Assembly (NCBI GenBank): GCA_021654635.1
Contig: AP025179.1
Location: 3,720,001-3,784,000 of the forward strand
Length of the DNA stretch: 64,000 bases
Origin: Mycobacterium kiyosense
GTDB taxonomy: Bacteria > Actinomycetota > Actinomycetes > Mycobacteriales > Mycobacteriaceae
Direction of reading: 5' to 3'
This document shows, piece by piece, positions 48,837 through 58,487 of this stretch (position 1 is the stretch's first letter; each line of letters opens with the position of its first letter). Under the pieces are notes generated by a model. The model did no database searches. It was not told the origin of the DNA and was given only the letters and a program-made list of their open reading frames with translations. The translations under genes were made by a program, and so were the position numbers.

Positions 48837-49592
48837 TCAGCCCTCGTCGAGTGCGGCGAGCACCTCGTCGGACAGATCGACGTTGGTCCACACGTTCTGC
48901 ACGTCGTCGCTGTCTTCGAGCGCGTCGACGAGTTTGAACACCTTGCGGGCCCCCTCCACGTCGACCGGGACGCTGACCGAGGGCTGGAAGCTGGCCTCGG
49001 CGGATTCGTAGTCGATCCCGGCATCCTGCAACGCGGTCCGGACGGCGACCAGATCCGTTGGTTCCGAGATGATTTCAAAGCTGTCACCGAGATCGTTGAC
49101 GTCCTCGGCGCCGGCGTCCAGGACCGCGGTCAGCACGTCGTCCTCGCTCAGGCCGTTCTTCTCCAGGGTCACCACACCCTTGCGGGTGAACAGGTAGGAC
49201 ACCGAGCCCGGATCTGCCATGTTGCCGCCGTTGCGGGTCACCGCCACCCGGACCTCGCCGGCCGCGCGGTTGCGGTTGTCGGTCAGGCACTCGATCAGCA
49301 CCGCCACCCCGTTCGGGCCGTAGCCCTCGTACATGATGGTTTGGTAGTCGGCGCCGCCGGCTTCCTCGCCGGCGCCGCGCTTGCGCGCCCGCTCGATGTT
49401 GTCGTTGGGTACCGAGGTCTTCTTGGCCTTCTGGATGGCGTCGTAGAGCGTGGGGTTACCGGCTGGGTCACCGCCGCCGGTCCGGGCGGCGACCTCGATA
49501 TTCTTGATCAGCCGCGCGAATTCCTTGCCGCGGCGCGCGTCTTTGACGGCCTTCTGGTGCTTGGTGGTGGCCCACTTGGAATGGCCGCTCAT
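48837..49592 (-). CDS. yebC: YebC/PmpR family transcriptional regulatory or ribosome-rescue-type protein
   Basis: 251 aa. The typical N-terminus [37 protein letters not shown] and the core [38 protein letters not shown] define the YebC family. Members were described as DNA-binding regulators and, for some, as helping ribosomes over polyproline stretches. In M. tuberculosis it directly follows pdxT; here a TetR/monooxygenase pair is inserted between them. Confidence 0.94.
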   Translation of the reverse strand: MSGHSKWATTKHQKAVKDARRGKEFARLIKNIEVAARTGGGDPAGNPTLYDAIQKAKKTSVPNDNIERARKRGAGEEAGGADYQTIMYEGYGPNGVAVLIECLTDNRNRAAGEVRVAVTRNGGNMADPGSVSYLFTRKGVVTLEKNGLSEDDVLTAVLDAGAEDVNDLGDSFEIISEPTDLVAVRTALQDAGIDYESAEASFQPSVSVPVDVEGARKVFKLVDALEDSDDVQNVWTNVDLSDEVLAALDEG

Positions 49593-49636
49593 CGGTCTGA
49601 CTACCTCTTTCCCTGTGAAAAGTTCGCGTAGCGAGT

Positions 49637-50245
49637 CTACGTGGCGGTTGCGCCGAGCCTCACCAACGGCATGAACACCTCGTCGACGATCGATTCGAGC
49701 TCACGATCGGGAACCGGTTGCAGCGTGGCCATCAACTGATAGCGGAACAGTTCGACGGGCACCCGTGCGACTCGTGCGCTGACCTGGCCCGGCCGGATCT
49801 CGCCGCGCGCGACGGCTTGCGCCAGGACTTCCTCGAGGACGGTCTCGCGGCCGCCCTGCACGTAAGCGGAGAGTTCGGCGAGGTTGGTGCCGGCCTCCCG
49901 GTAGTAGCCGCCCAGCCGGGTGAACACCAGGGTGGCCAGCCGAGACCGCACCTCGTTGGCCCGGCGCAGCAACGCCAGCATGTCCCCACGCAGGCTGCCG
50001 GTGTCGGGTGCGGCCACCACGTCGGATTTCACCTGATGGATCAGGGCGGCCAACAGCAGGTCCTGCTTACCCGGCCAGCGCCGGTAGAGCACCGCCCGGC
50101 TGGTGCCGGCGCGGTTGGCCACGGCGTCGATGGTCAGGTCGTCGTAGCCACGTTCGGTCAGCTCGGCCCACGCCGCGTCGAGCAGCGCCTTCTCCAGCAC
50201 CTCGCCGCGCCGGCGCTGCGGAACTTCGCCCCCCTTAAGAGACAT
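49637..50245 (-). CDS. TetR-family repressor divergent from an FAD monooxygenase
   Basis: 202 aa. Helix-turn-helix: [48 protein letters not shown]. The C-terminal domain ([44 protein letters not shown]) is of the TetR_C type. It is divergent from the monooxygenase gene across 69 bp that contain a 6-5-6 palindrome, so it probably represses that gene and itself. Confidence 0.92.
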   Translation of the reverse strand: MSLKGGEVPQRRRGEVLEKALLDAAWAELTERGYDDLTIDAVANRAGTSRAVLYRRWPGKQDLLLAALIHQVKSDVVAAPDTGSLRGDMLALLRRANEVRSRLATLVFTRLGGYYREAGTNLAELSAYVQGGRETVLEEVLAQAVARGEIRPGQVSARVARVPVELFRYQLMATLQPVPDRELESIVDEVFMPLVRLGATAT

Positions 50246-50278
50246 TGCGTTTCCTAATCGATCGAGCTAGCGTGGGTT

Positions 50279-50295
50279 AGATACGATTTGTATCT
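50279..50295. promoter_or_regulatory. Perfect palindromic operator between tetR and the FAD monooxygenase gene
   Basis: AGATAC (50279-50284), five bases, GTATCT (50290-50295) is an exact inverted repeat in the shared divergent promoter. A further TATACGAA half-site-like motif follows at 50296-50303. Its size and position fit a TetR dimer. Confidence 0.72.
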
Positions 50296-50314
50296 TATAC
50301 GAAGGGGGTCTGCG

Positions 50315-51419
50315 ATGCGGATTCTGATCTCCGGCGCGGGAATGGCCGGCTTGAGCTGTGGCATCACCCTGGCCGAACACGACGTCACCATCGTCGAACG
50401 CGCCTACCACCTGCGGGTCAACGGCTCCCCCGATCGACATCCGCGGCGAGGCCATCGCCGTGGCCTCCGAGATGGGCGTGCTCGACGGCATCCGGGCCCG
50501 ACGGGTGGACATGAGCGAGCGCGTGCAGTTCGTGGACCGCAACGGCGACCTGCTCGCCGAACTGCCCGACACCGAGTTCAACGACTGCCCGGACGACACC
50601 GAGATCCCGCGCGAGGACCTCGCCCACGTGCTGCTGCGCACCGCCTTGAGCCCGACCACCGAGTTGCGCTTCGGCGAGTCGATCACCGCGCTGCACGACG
50701 ACGGGGACGGCGTCGACGTGCAGTTCGCCTCCGGTGAGCGGCAGCGCTACGACGTGGTGGTCGGCGCCGACGGAATGCACTCGGCCACCCGCCGGCTCAC
50801 CTTCGGACCCAAAGAGCGATTCCTGCGACACCTCGGGCTCTACGTGGCACTGGCCGACCTGCCCGGACATATCCGGCAAGAGCGCCATTCAGCGATGTAC
50901 AACTACCCCGGCCGGATGGCAGGAATAGCCACCTACCGCGATAAAGCGCTGGCGGTCTTCATGTTTCGGGCACCATGGATCGACTACGACTATCACGACC
51001 CGGCCGCGCAGCAGCAGATTCTGCGCGACGCCTTCGCCGGCCACGCCGAGTGGAAGATTCCCGAGCTACTCGATGCGGCGTGCCGCGACCCCGAGCTCTA
51101 TTTCGATTCGGTGAGCCAGATTCACATGCCGTCGTGGCACCGCGGCCGGGTGGTGCTGGTCGGCGACTCCGCGTATTGCGCGTCTCCCCTGTCCGGTCGC
51201 GGCACCAGCCTGGCCATGACCGGGGCCTGGCTGCTGGCCGAAGCGCTGCGCGAGCACCGCGACGACGTGGCGGCGGCGTTCCGGCAATACGAGCGCGACC
51301 AGCTTCCGCACGTCACCTATGCGCAGGGCACCGCGGGCCCGGGCGGCGACGTCCTGGTCCCGGCCACTCAGGAGGAGATCGACGCGCGCAACCAACGGCT
51401 CGTTGCGCTCACTGCATAA
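50315..51419 (+). CDS. FAD-dependent aromatic-hydroxylase-type monooxygenase, frameshifted near the 5' end
   Basis: The ATG at 50315 follows GAAGGGGG. The FAD-binding motif is ILISGAGMAGLSCGITLAE. The frame breaks after LRVNGSP at the C5 run 50427-50431; removing one C continues IDIRGEAIAVASEMGVLDGIRARR. DVVVGADGMHSATRRLTFG (the DG motif) and VVLVGDSAYCASPLSGRGTSLAMTGAWLLAEAL (the GD motif) follow. Rebuilt length 367 aa. It belongs to the group A flavoprotein hydroxylases (PHBH/TetX-like) that use NAD(P)H and oxygen on aromatic or polyketide substrates. A TAA at 51417 ends it before a still in-frame tail (next entry). Confidence 0.87.
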
Positions 51420-51671
51420 GGCACCGACGACGTCCCCGCGGCGCTGTCCAGATACGAAAACTTCATGCGCCCGCATGTCAGCGCCGCGCAAAACGTGCGG
51501 CCGGCGGTGCTGCGCCGGGCCAACCCCCGCACCCGGGCGGGTATCCGGATGCTGCATGCCGGTGCGCGTGCCGTCGCGCAGCCCGCCGTGCGGGCCAGCG
51601 TCGAGCACCTCGGCCGAAGGTTCGGTGGCGTGGCCGCGGAGAACATCCGGCTACCCGATTACGGGCCCTAG
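51420..51671 (+). pseudogene. In-frame C-terminal remnant of a second FAD monooxygenase
   Basis: Directly after the TAA of the monooxygenase, the same frame stays open for 83 codons to a TAG. The sequence GTDDVPAALSRYENFMRPHVSAAQNVR aligns by eye with HRDDVAAAFRQYERDQLPHVTYAQGT of the upstream protein. It then continues with a family-type C-terminus ([29 protein letters not shown]). It lacks a start codon and RBS. It looks like the end of a tandem paralog left after recombination. Its stop overlaps the pdxT stop on the other strand. Confidence 0.65.
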
Positions 51672-52264
51672 ACCCGCCCGCGGACGATGTCGACGAACAG
51701 CCGGTGCACCCGACGGTCACCGGTCATCTCGGGGTGAAACGCAGTGGCCAATACCTTGTCCTGCCGCACGGCGACGATGTGGCCGGCCGCTCGGGCCAGC
51801 ACCCGCACCTCGGGGCCGACCCGTTCCACCCACGGCGCCCGGATGAACACCGCACGCACCGGCGAATCCAGCCCCTCGAACGGGATGTCACCTTCGAAAG
51901 AATCGACCTGTCGTCCAAAAGCGTTGCGCCGCACTGTCATATCGATGCCGTTCAGCGGCAGCGCTTCGCGGCCCTTGCTGCCGGCGTCCAGAATCTCGCT
52001 GGCCAGCAGGATCATCCCGGCACACGCGCCGTAGGCCGGCAGTCCGTCGGCCAACCGGTTGCGCAACGGCTCGAGCAGGTCGAAGTCGCGCAGCAGGTGA
52101 CTCATCGCCGTCGATTCGCCACCCGGGATCACCAGACCGTCCACCGCATCGAGTTCGGTGCGCCGGCGCACCGTCGTGGCCTCGGCACCGGCCTCGCGTA
52201 GCGCGGCTAGGTGTTCGCGGGAATCGCCCTGCAGCGCGAGTACCCCGATCCTGGGTGCCGTCAC
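51668..52264 (-). CDS. pdxT: Pyridoxal 5'-phosphate synthase glutaminase subunit PdxT
   Basis: 198 aa, GTG start overlapping the thioesterase stop (GTGA). Class I glutaminase residues: Cys81 in [18 protein letters not shown] at 48-51, and the His/Glu dyad in [10 protein letters not shown]. It supplies ammonia to PdxS. The original downstream neighbour in M. tuberculosis is yebC. Confidence 0.95.
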   Translation of the reverse strand: MTAPRIGVLALQGDSREHLAALREAGAEATTVRRRTELDAVDGLVIPGGESTAMSHLLRDFDLLEPLRNRLADGLPAYGACAGMILLASEILDAGSKGREALPLNGIDMTVRRNAFGRQVDSFEGDIPFEGLDSPVRAVFIRAPWVERVGPEVRVLARAAGHIVAVRQDKVLATAFHPEMTGDRRVHRLFVDIVRGRV

Positions 52265-53106
52265 CGGGGATTCAACTGGTAGTCACGCGGGAAGCGGGTC
52301 AAGCCTTCCTGCATGACGGCCGCGACCATTTCGCCGGACTGGTTGAAGATCTTGCCCTGGCACAGCGCGCGGCCACCGCAGGCCGACGGCGAGGACTGGT
52401 CGTAGAGCAACCACTCGTCGGCGCGGAACATGCGCATGAACCACATCGCGTGATCCAGGGACGCCACCTGCAGATGCTCGCGCTCGTCGAGGTGGGTGAC
52501 CTGGGCCGATCCCAGCAGCGTGAGGTCGCTCATGTAGGCCAGCGCGCAGATGTGCAGCACCGGGTCGTCGGGCAGCGGGTCGCGGTGCCGGAACCACACC
52601 TGCTGGGTCGAGGCCTTGCCCGGGCCCGGCTGCAGTTGCTCCCGCGGCACGATGCAGATGTCCCACTCCTCGAACTGCTTGAATCCGGCGTCGTCGAACA
52701 CCTTCATCGAACTCAGTTCCGGCAGGCCGTCCGGCGGTGGCGCGGACGGCATGGCGTCCTGGTGGTTGATGCCCTCCTGATCGGTCTGGAACGACGCCGA
52801 CATGGAGAAGATGGTTTGCCCGTGCTGGATGGCGTTGACCCGCCGGGTGCAGAACGAGCCGCCGTCGCGGATGCGTTCGACGATGAACACGGTGGGCGCC
52901 TTGGCGTCGCCGGGCCGGATGAAGTAGCCGTGCAGCGAGTGCACCAGGAAGCCGGGCTCGACCGTGCGCACCGCCGACACCAGCGACTGACCGGCCACAT
53001 GGCCGCCGAACGTGCGCTGGAAATGGCCCGAGTCCGGGCTGAACACACGTCCGCGATAGATGTTGACCTCGAGTTGCTCGAGATCGAGGATCTGTTCGAT
53101 CGCCAC
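52261..53106 (-). CDS. tesB2: Acyl-CoA thioesterase II (TesB-like, hot-dog fold)
   Basis: 281 aa. Double hot-dog landmarks: [117 protein letters not shown] and a terminal [12 protein letters not shown]. It hydrolyses medium- or long-chain acyl-CoA. It lies between pdxS (9 bp) and pdxT (4-nt overlap), as in M. tuberculosis; why it shares the vitamin B6 operon is unknown. Confidence 0.93.
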   Translation of the reverse strand: MAIEQILDLEQLEVNIYRGRVFSPDSGHFQRTFGGHVAGQSLVSAVRTVEPGFLVHSLHGYFIRPGDAKAPTVFIVERIRDGGSFCTRRVNAIQHGQTIFSMSASFQTDQEGINHQDAMPSAPPPDGLPELSSMKVFDDAGFKQFEEWDICIVPREQLQPGPGKASTQQVWFRHRDPLPDDPVLHICALAYMSDLTLLGSAQVTHLDEREHLQVASLDHAMWFMRMFRADEWLLYDQSSPSACGGRALCQGKIFNQSGEMVAAVMQEGLTRFPRDYQLNPR

Positions 53107-53115
53107 GGAATGTTC

Positions 53116-54018
53116 TTACCAGCCGCGCTGTGCGAGGCGGTGCGGCTCCGCGATCTCCTCGACGTTGATACCGACCATCGCCTCGCCCAGCCCGCGCGAC
53201 ACCTTGGCCAGCACGTCGGGGTCGTCGTAGAACGTGGTGGCCTTGACGATCGCGGCGGCGCGTTGCGCCGGATCGCCGGACTTGAAGATGCCCGATCCGA
53301 CGAACACCCCCTCGGCACCGAGCTGCATCATCATCGCCGCATCGGCGGGCGTGGCGATGCCGCCGGCGGTGAACAGTGTCACCGGCAACTTTCCGGCCCG
53401 AGCCACCTCGACAACCAGGTCGTAGGGGGCCTGCAATTCCTTTGCCGCAACAAACAATTCGTCCTCCGACAGCGACGTCAGCCGGCGGATCTCGCCGCCG
53501 ATGGCGCGCATGTGCGTGGTGGCGTTGGACACATCGCCGGTGCCGGCTTCGCCCTTGGAGCGGATCATCGCCGCGCCTTCGGCGATGCGCCGCAACGCCT
53601 CGCCCAGGTTGGTGGCCCCGCACACGAACGGCACGGTGAACTTCCACTTGTCGATGTGGTGGGTGTAGTCGGCCGGAGTCAGCACCTCAGACTCGTCGAT
53701 GTAGTCCACGCCGAGGCTCTGCAGGATCTGCGCCTCGACGAAGTGCCCGATGCGGGCCTTAGCCATCACCGGGATGGTGACCGCCTCGATGATGCCCTCG
53801 ATCATGTCGGGGTCACTCATCCGCGAGACGCCGCCCTGGGCGCGGATGTCGGCGGGCACCCGCTCCAGCGCCATGACGGCCACCGCGCCCGCTCCTTCGG
53901 CGATGCGGGCCTGCTCAGGGGTGACGACGTCCATGATGACGCCGCCCTTGAGCATCTCGGCCATGCCGCGTTTGACGCGGGCGGTTCCGGTCTGGGCCCC
54001 GTTCTGCTGGGTGTTCAC
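53116..54018 (-). CDS. pdxS: Pyridoxal 5'-phosphate synthase subunit PdxS
   Basis: 300 aa, GTG start. The highly conserved sequence [86 protein letters not shown] and [13 protein letters not shown] places it in the PdxS/SNZ family. It condenses ribose-5-phosphate, glyceraldehyde-3-phosphate and ammonia (from PdxT) to PLP. First gene of pdxS-tesB2-pdxT, divergent from the PPE gene. Confidence 0.96.
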   Translation of the reverse strand: MNTQQNGAQTGTARVKRGMAEMLKGGVIMDVVTPEQARIAEGAGAVAVMALERVPADIRAQGGVSRMSDPDMIEGIIEAVTIPVMAKARIGHFVEAQILQSLGVDYIDESEVLTPADYTHHIDKWKFTVPFVCGATNLGEALRRIAEGAAMIRSKGEAGTGDVSNATTHMRAIGGEIRRLTSLSEDELFVAAKELQAPYDLVVEVARAGKLPVTLFTAGGIATPADAAMMMQLGAEGVFVGSGIFKSGDPAQRAAAIVKATTFYDDPDVLAKVSRGLGEAMVGINVEEIAEPHRLAQRGW

Positions 54019-54149
54019 TACGCTCCTCGGCTCTGGATTCCGGGGTTCAGTCTAGTGGTCACCGGCAAATCGAACTTCCCGCTGTTCTGCTGCACACCTG
54101 CCGGACCTGGCATAAGGTCGCTTTGCTGCTCGACGCCTGGACGGTTGCG

Positions 54150-55820
54150 ATGAACTTCACCGTGTTGCCGCCGGAACTCAATTCGACGCGCATCTTCGCC
54201 GGCGCGGGCCCGGGTCCGTTGCTGGGCGCGGCCGCTTCCTGGGACGGCCTGGCCGTGGAGTTGGATGCCGCGGCCCGCTCGTTCGCCTCGGTCACCGCGG
54301 GATTGGCCGATGGGTCCTGGCAGGGCCCGGCTATGCAGGCGATGACCCGCGCCGCCGCCCCCTATCTGGCCTGGTTGACGACGGCAGCGACGCAGGCCGA
54401 GCGAGCGGCTGCGCAGGCACGAACGGCAGCGGATGCGTTCGAGGCGGCGCAAACGAACATCGTGCATCCGGCAGCGGTGGCCACCAACCGCTCTGCCCTG
54501 GTGTCGCTGGTGGCGACCAACCTGCTCGGCCAGAACGCACCCGCGATCGCGGCCGCCGAGGCCGCCTACGAGCAGATGTGGGCCGCCGACGTGGCGGTCA
54601 TGGCCGGCTACCACGCCGCCGCGTCGGAGGTGGTCACCCAGCTCGCCCGGGCCTACGCCGCGACGGGACTGCCCGCACTCACCATCGACTGGCAGCACGG
54701 CACGTTCAACCTCGGTAGCGGCAACACCGGCGTCGACAACATCGGCTTCGGCAACACCGGTAACGGCAACATCGGCGTTTCCAACCGCGGCGACTTCAAC
54801 ATCGGGATCGGCAACATCGGTAACGGACTTGTCGGCATCGGGCTGCCCGGCGACGGCAACGTCGGCGTCCGGATCATCGACGAAGGCCAGATGGGTACCG
54901 GCACCCCGACGACCACCGCGCTGATCATGGGCGGAACCGGCCTCAGCCCGCTGCCCTGGAAGGGCCTGATCCCGATGGCCGAGAGTTTCATCGGCCCGAA
55001 CCATCCGACGTATGCGGCCCAGTTCCTGGTGACGCCGTCCAAGCTGTTTCCGCTCACCGGGCCCACCAGCCTGACCCTGGACGCATCGGTGGCCGCGGGC
55101 GTGCAATACCTGAATAGCGCGATCATGGACCTGCACGCCGCGGGACAGCACACCATCGTCTACGGGCTGTCGCAGAGTTCCGTGGTGGCCTCGATGGAGA
55201 TGCGTTACCTGCAGTCGCTGCCCGCCGGCGTGCGTCCGGGCACCGACGAGCTGTCCTTCGTCCTGACCGCCAACCCCGACCGCCCCAACGGTGGCCTGCT
55301 GGCGCGACTGCCAGGCTTTTCGATTCCGTTCATCGGCTTCACGTTCAACGGCGCGACGCCGGCCAACGCCTACCCCACCGTCGATTACGCGATCCAGTAC
55401 GACGGCGCCGCCGACTTCCCGAAGTACCCGCTGAACGTGTTCGCGACGGCCAACGCGCTGCTGGGTTTCGCGCTCATCCACCCTTCGTACAGTCTGACGG
55501 CCGCCCAGCTGGCGTCGGGAATAGTGCAGCCGGTGTCGCCGGGCAGCCTGACCACCTACATCCTGATCCCCACCCACGATCTGCCGCTGTTGGCGCCGCT
55601 ACGCGCCCTGCCGGTGCTGGGGAACCCGCTGGCCGACCTGATCCAGCCCGATCTGCGGGTGCTGGTCGAGCTGGGCTACGACCGCACCGGCTTCCAGGAC
55701 GTGGCGACGCCGTTCGCGCTGTTCCCGCAGGTCGATCCGGCGGTGGTGCTCTCGCAGCTCGGGCAGGGCGCGGTGCAGGGGTTCAGCGACGCGCTGGGTG
55801 ATCTCGGGCTGCTGCGTTGA
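54150..55820 (+). CDS. PPE-family protein with MPTR repeats and a C-terminal PE-PPE hydrolase domain (PPE42-like)
   Basis: 556 aa from the ATG at 54150 ([20 protein letters not shown]), where the PPE domain starts. Residues 1-175 are the PPE helical domain, with the SW motif region [12 protein letters not shown] short MPTR region of asparagine/glycine repeats ([30 protein letters not shown]) spans about 190-235. The rest is a PE-PPE alpha/beta-hydrolase domain with nucleophile elbow GLSQSS ([18 protein letters not shown]), [17 protein letters not shown] and [19 protein letters not shown]. It is probably exported by a type VII system and may be an esterase at the cell surface. No PE partner is adjacent. 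Ortholog of Rv2608. Confidence 0.93.
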   Translation: MNFTVLPPELNSTRIFAGAGPGPLLGAAASWDGLAVELDAAARSFASVTAGLADGSWQGPAMQAMTRAAAPYLAWLTTAATQAERAAAQARTAADAFEAAQTNIVHPAAVATNRSALVSLVATNLLGQNAPAIAAAEAAYEQMWAADVAVMAGYHAAASEVVTQLARAYAATGLPALTIDWQHGTFNLGSGNTGVDNIGFGNTGNGNIGVSNRGDFNIGIGNIGNGLVGIGLPGDGNVGVRIIDEGQMGTGTPTTTALIMGGTGLSPLPWKGLIPMAESFIGPNHPTYAAQFLVTPSKLFPLTGPTSLTLDASVAAGVQYLNSAIMDLHAAGQHTIVYGLSQSSVVASMEMRYLQSLPAGVRPGTDELSFVLTANPDRPNGGLLARLPGFSIPFIGFTFNGATPANAYPTVDYAIQYDGAADFPKYPLNVFATANALLGFALIHPSYSLTAAQLASGIVQPVSPGSLTTYILIPTHDLPLLAPLRALPVLGNPLADLIQPDLRVLVELGYDRTGFQDVATPFALFPQVDPAVVLSQLGQGAVQGFSDALGDLGLLR

Positions 55821-55866
55821 GCGAGAACGGAGACGGGCCGTTCCAGAGGCGGTGGACGTGGTAGTA

Positions 55867-55882
55867 TCGAACACATGTTCGA
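55867..55882. promoter_or_regulatory. Perfect LexA (SOS) box overlapping a start codon
   Basis: TCGAAC-ACAT-GTTCGA matches the mycobacterial SOS consensus exactly. The ATG of the DUF222/HNH gene (55875) is formed by the spacer and the first base of the right half-site, so LexA binding would cover the translation start itself. Similar placement is known for 13E12-repeat genes of M. tuberculosis, as I recall. Confidence 0.92.
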
Positions 55883-57447
55883 ACGGATCTCGGGGAGTGC
55901 CGAGTCGGAGGCGCAGTTGGCGCGGTTTCGCGCCTATATGGACGGTGTGATGGATCACCGTGAGGCGTTGGTCGGCCACACCGAGCAGACGCGGGGCTGG
56001 TTGGCGGGGATTTGTGCGGCTACGCGGGTGGAGAATCAGGCGGTGGCCGCGCAGTTGGTGGCCATCGGCGGGTTGTTCGCAGACCGGTTGGCGCGCTCGG
56101 CGGAGACCGAGCAGTGGGCCATCGACACCATGGAGGCGGTGGCCGCCGAGGTGGCGGCGGGGTTGCGGATCAGTCAGCGCCGCGCGCAGACCAAGCTGCG
56201 CTGGGCGCGCGCGATGCGCGAGCGGGTGCCGAAAGTGGCGGCGTTGTTCTGCGCCGGGGACATCGATTTCTGCGCGTTCGCCACGGTGGTCTCGCGCACG
56301 GATCTGATCACCGATGCCGAGGTGCTGGCGCGGGTGGATGGGTTGGTCGCGGCCAACTTGACCCGTTGGCCCTCGCTGACCGCGGGCCGGTTGGCGGGCA
56401 AGGTCGATGCGATCGTGGCCGGGCTCGACGCGGATGCGGTGCGCCGCCGCCAGGACCGCGCCGTGCAGCGCGAGGTCTGCTTCAGCGAGGACCACGAGGG
56501 CATCACCTACCTCGAGGGTGGGTTGTTCACCCCGGATGCCCGCGCGTTGGACGCGCGGCTGACCGCGTTGGCGGCCACGGTGTGCCCGCACGACCCGCGC
56601 ACCACCGCCCAGCGCCGCGCCGATGCCCTGGGCGCGCTAGGGGCCGGGGCGGATCGGCTGGGCTGTCGCTGCGGGCGCACCGAGTGCACCGCCGGGCAGC
56701 GCACCCCCACCGCGGCGGTGGTCATTCATGTGATCGCCGAGCAGGCCACCCTGGCCGGCGCCGGCACCACCCCGGCCTCGCTGCTCGAAGCCGGCGGGTT
56801 GATCACCCCCGAAGTGCTGGCCGAACTCGCTGCGGGTGCCCGGCAGGTGCCGTTGATCCATCCCGGCTACCGGCCCCCCGAGCCCGGTTACCGGCCGTCG
56901 GCTGCGCTGGCGGATTTCGTGCGGTGCCGGGACTTGACGTGTCGCTGGCCGGGCTGCGAGGTGCCGGCCAGCCGCTGCGATGTCGATCACACCATCCCGT
57001 ATGCCCAGGGTGGTCCCACCCACGCCGGCAACCTCAAATGCTATTGCCGCACACATCATTTGGTGAAATCGTTCTGGGGCTGGCGGGAAAAACAACTCGC
57101 TGACGGCACCCTGATCCTGACCTCCCCGGCCGGTGAGGTCCACGTCAGCACCCCGGGCAGCGCCCTGCTGTTCCCCAGCCTGTGCGCGGCCGTGGGCGGG
57201 ATGCCCAGCCCCGAAACCGAAACCCCAGCGGACTACTGCGCCGAACGCAACACCATGATGCCCCGCCGGCGCCGCACCCGCGCCCAACACCACGCCGCAC
57301 GCGTAGCCGCCGAACGCCGCCACAACCGCCAAACCCGCCACGCAGCCGGCCTCCCGACCCCACCCCGCCTACAACCCCGACACCGACTACTGGCACTACG
57401 CCGCATGCACCCCACCCAGTCCCGACGACGAACCACCACCCTTCTAG
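55875..57447 (+). CDS. DUF222 / HNH endonuclease (13E12 repeat family), frameshifted at the 3' end
   Basis: The N-terminal DUF222 region (ENQAVAAQLVAIGGLFADRLARS, AAGLRISQRRAQTKLRWARAMRERVPKVAALFCAGDID) leads to a C-terminal HNH nuclease: CRWPGCEVPASRCDVDHTIPYAQGGPTHAGNLKCYCRTHH. The frame is lost near two adjacent C4 runs (57358-57361 and 57363-57366); one extra C in each restores the family ending PTPTPAYNPDTDYWHYAACTP and a TAG at 57447, about 524 aa. Family proteins are multicopy in mycobacteria and some are SOS-induced. Target DNA and role unknown. Convergent with the Nudix gene. Confidence 0.88.
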
Positions 57448-57461
57448 CGGGGCACGAACCA

Positions 57462-58487
57462 CTATCGAATCGACTGCAGCACAACGGTATCGCTGCCGGT
57501 CGAGCTGTCCGCCACGTCATTGGCGGCGGCCAGCAATTCGCCGAGTTGGCGGGGGTAAACCCGCTCGCCAGCCGCGTTCAGTGCGGCAATGTCCTGGGCC
57601 GTACACCACCGGGCACCGTGGATATAGCTGCGCTCCAGCTCGGTGCGTCCGTCCAACGTGGGCTCGAACCGCCGGGTGCGATGCACCAGGTAGAACTCTT
57701 CGCTGTCGATCATCGAGCCGTTGAACTCGAATACCTCGTCGCGCCGCCAGATCGGCCCGTACAGCTCCGCCGGCGACACGTGCAGCCCGGTTTCCTCGGC
57801 CAGCTCCCGAGCGGCCGTCTCGGCCAGCCGCTCCCCCGGCCGCACTTCACCGCCGACGGTGAACCACCACCGGGGAGCATTGGCGATCGCGGGATCCGAG
57901 CCGCACAGCAACAGCACGGCACCGGATTCGTCGAGCAGCACCACCCGCGCCGAGGTGCGGTGGTTGAGCTCGTGATGGGCGTGCGCCTGTGCGTGCGGCC
58001 GTTCGGCGATCTCGAAATACGTTGGCAGCGGCGCCCTTCCACCCAGATGGAACAACCGCACCATCCGCCGCTCGGCCAGCACCAGGGTGTCTCGCACCGC
58101 GTCGTTGTGGAACCTGCGGGCCAGCAGTACCCGGGCCTCGGCGTCGGCCAGCTCGGCCAGCAGCCCGGCCGGCACCGACGCCGGATCCACCATCGCCAGC
58201 GCCGCGGAGAGTTCGTTCTCCGCGGTCTCGCGTGCACTGCGGGGCGCCCGCTCGGCGGCGTCGGCCAGCGCCGCCAACCGTCTGCCCTCGGGCGCGTTGC
58301 CGTACGCGTCGATCGCGATCGCGCGGGCCACCACCGCGCGCCGGGCCAACGCCCCGTCCAGTACCTGCCAGGACAGGTCGTAGCGCACATGCAGCCGGTT
58401 CAATCGGTTCGCCCGCTGATACCCCCAGGCCGCGAAGGCGACCAGCACCACGAACAGCAGGACAAACGCGGCGATCAGCCACGCCAT
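57462..58487 (-). CDS. Membrane-anchored Nudix hydrolase with an N-terminal LemA-like region (Rv2609c-like)
   Basis: 341 aa. One N-terminal membrane segment (IAAFVLLFVVLVAFAAWGY, residues 5-23) is followed by a helical region (RYDLSWQVLDGALARRAVVARAIAIDAYGNAPEG) that resembles LemA proteins. The Nudix box GGEVRPGERLAETAARELAEETGL fits GX5EX7REUXEEXGU. ATG overlaps the pimA stop by one nucleotide, so it ends the PIM operon. It would hydrolyse a nucleoside diphosphate-X compound at the inner membrane face; GDP-mannose or CDP-lipid turnover is a guess from context. Confidence 0.88.
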   Translation of the reverse strand: MAWLIAAFVLLFVVLVAFAAWGYQRANRLNRLHVRYDLSWQVLDGALARRAVVARAIAIDAYGNAPEGRRLAALADAAERAPRSARETAENELSAALAMVDPASVPAGLLAELADAEARVLLARRFHNDAVRDTLVLAERRMVRLFHLGGRAPLPTYFEIAERPHAQAHAHHELNHRTSARVVLLDESGAVLLLCGSDPAIANAPRWWFTVGGEVRPGERLAETAARELAEETGLHVSPAELYGPIWRRDEVFEFNGSMIDSEEFYLVHRTRRFEPTLDGRTELERSYIHGARWCTAQDIAALNAAGERVYPRQLGELLAAANDVADSSTGSDTVVLQSIR

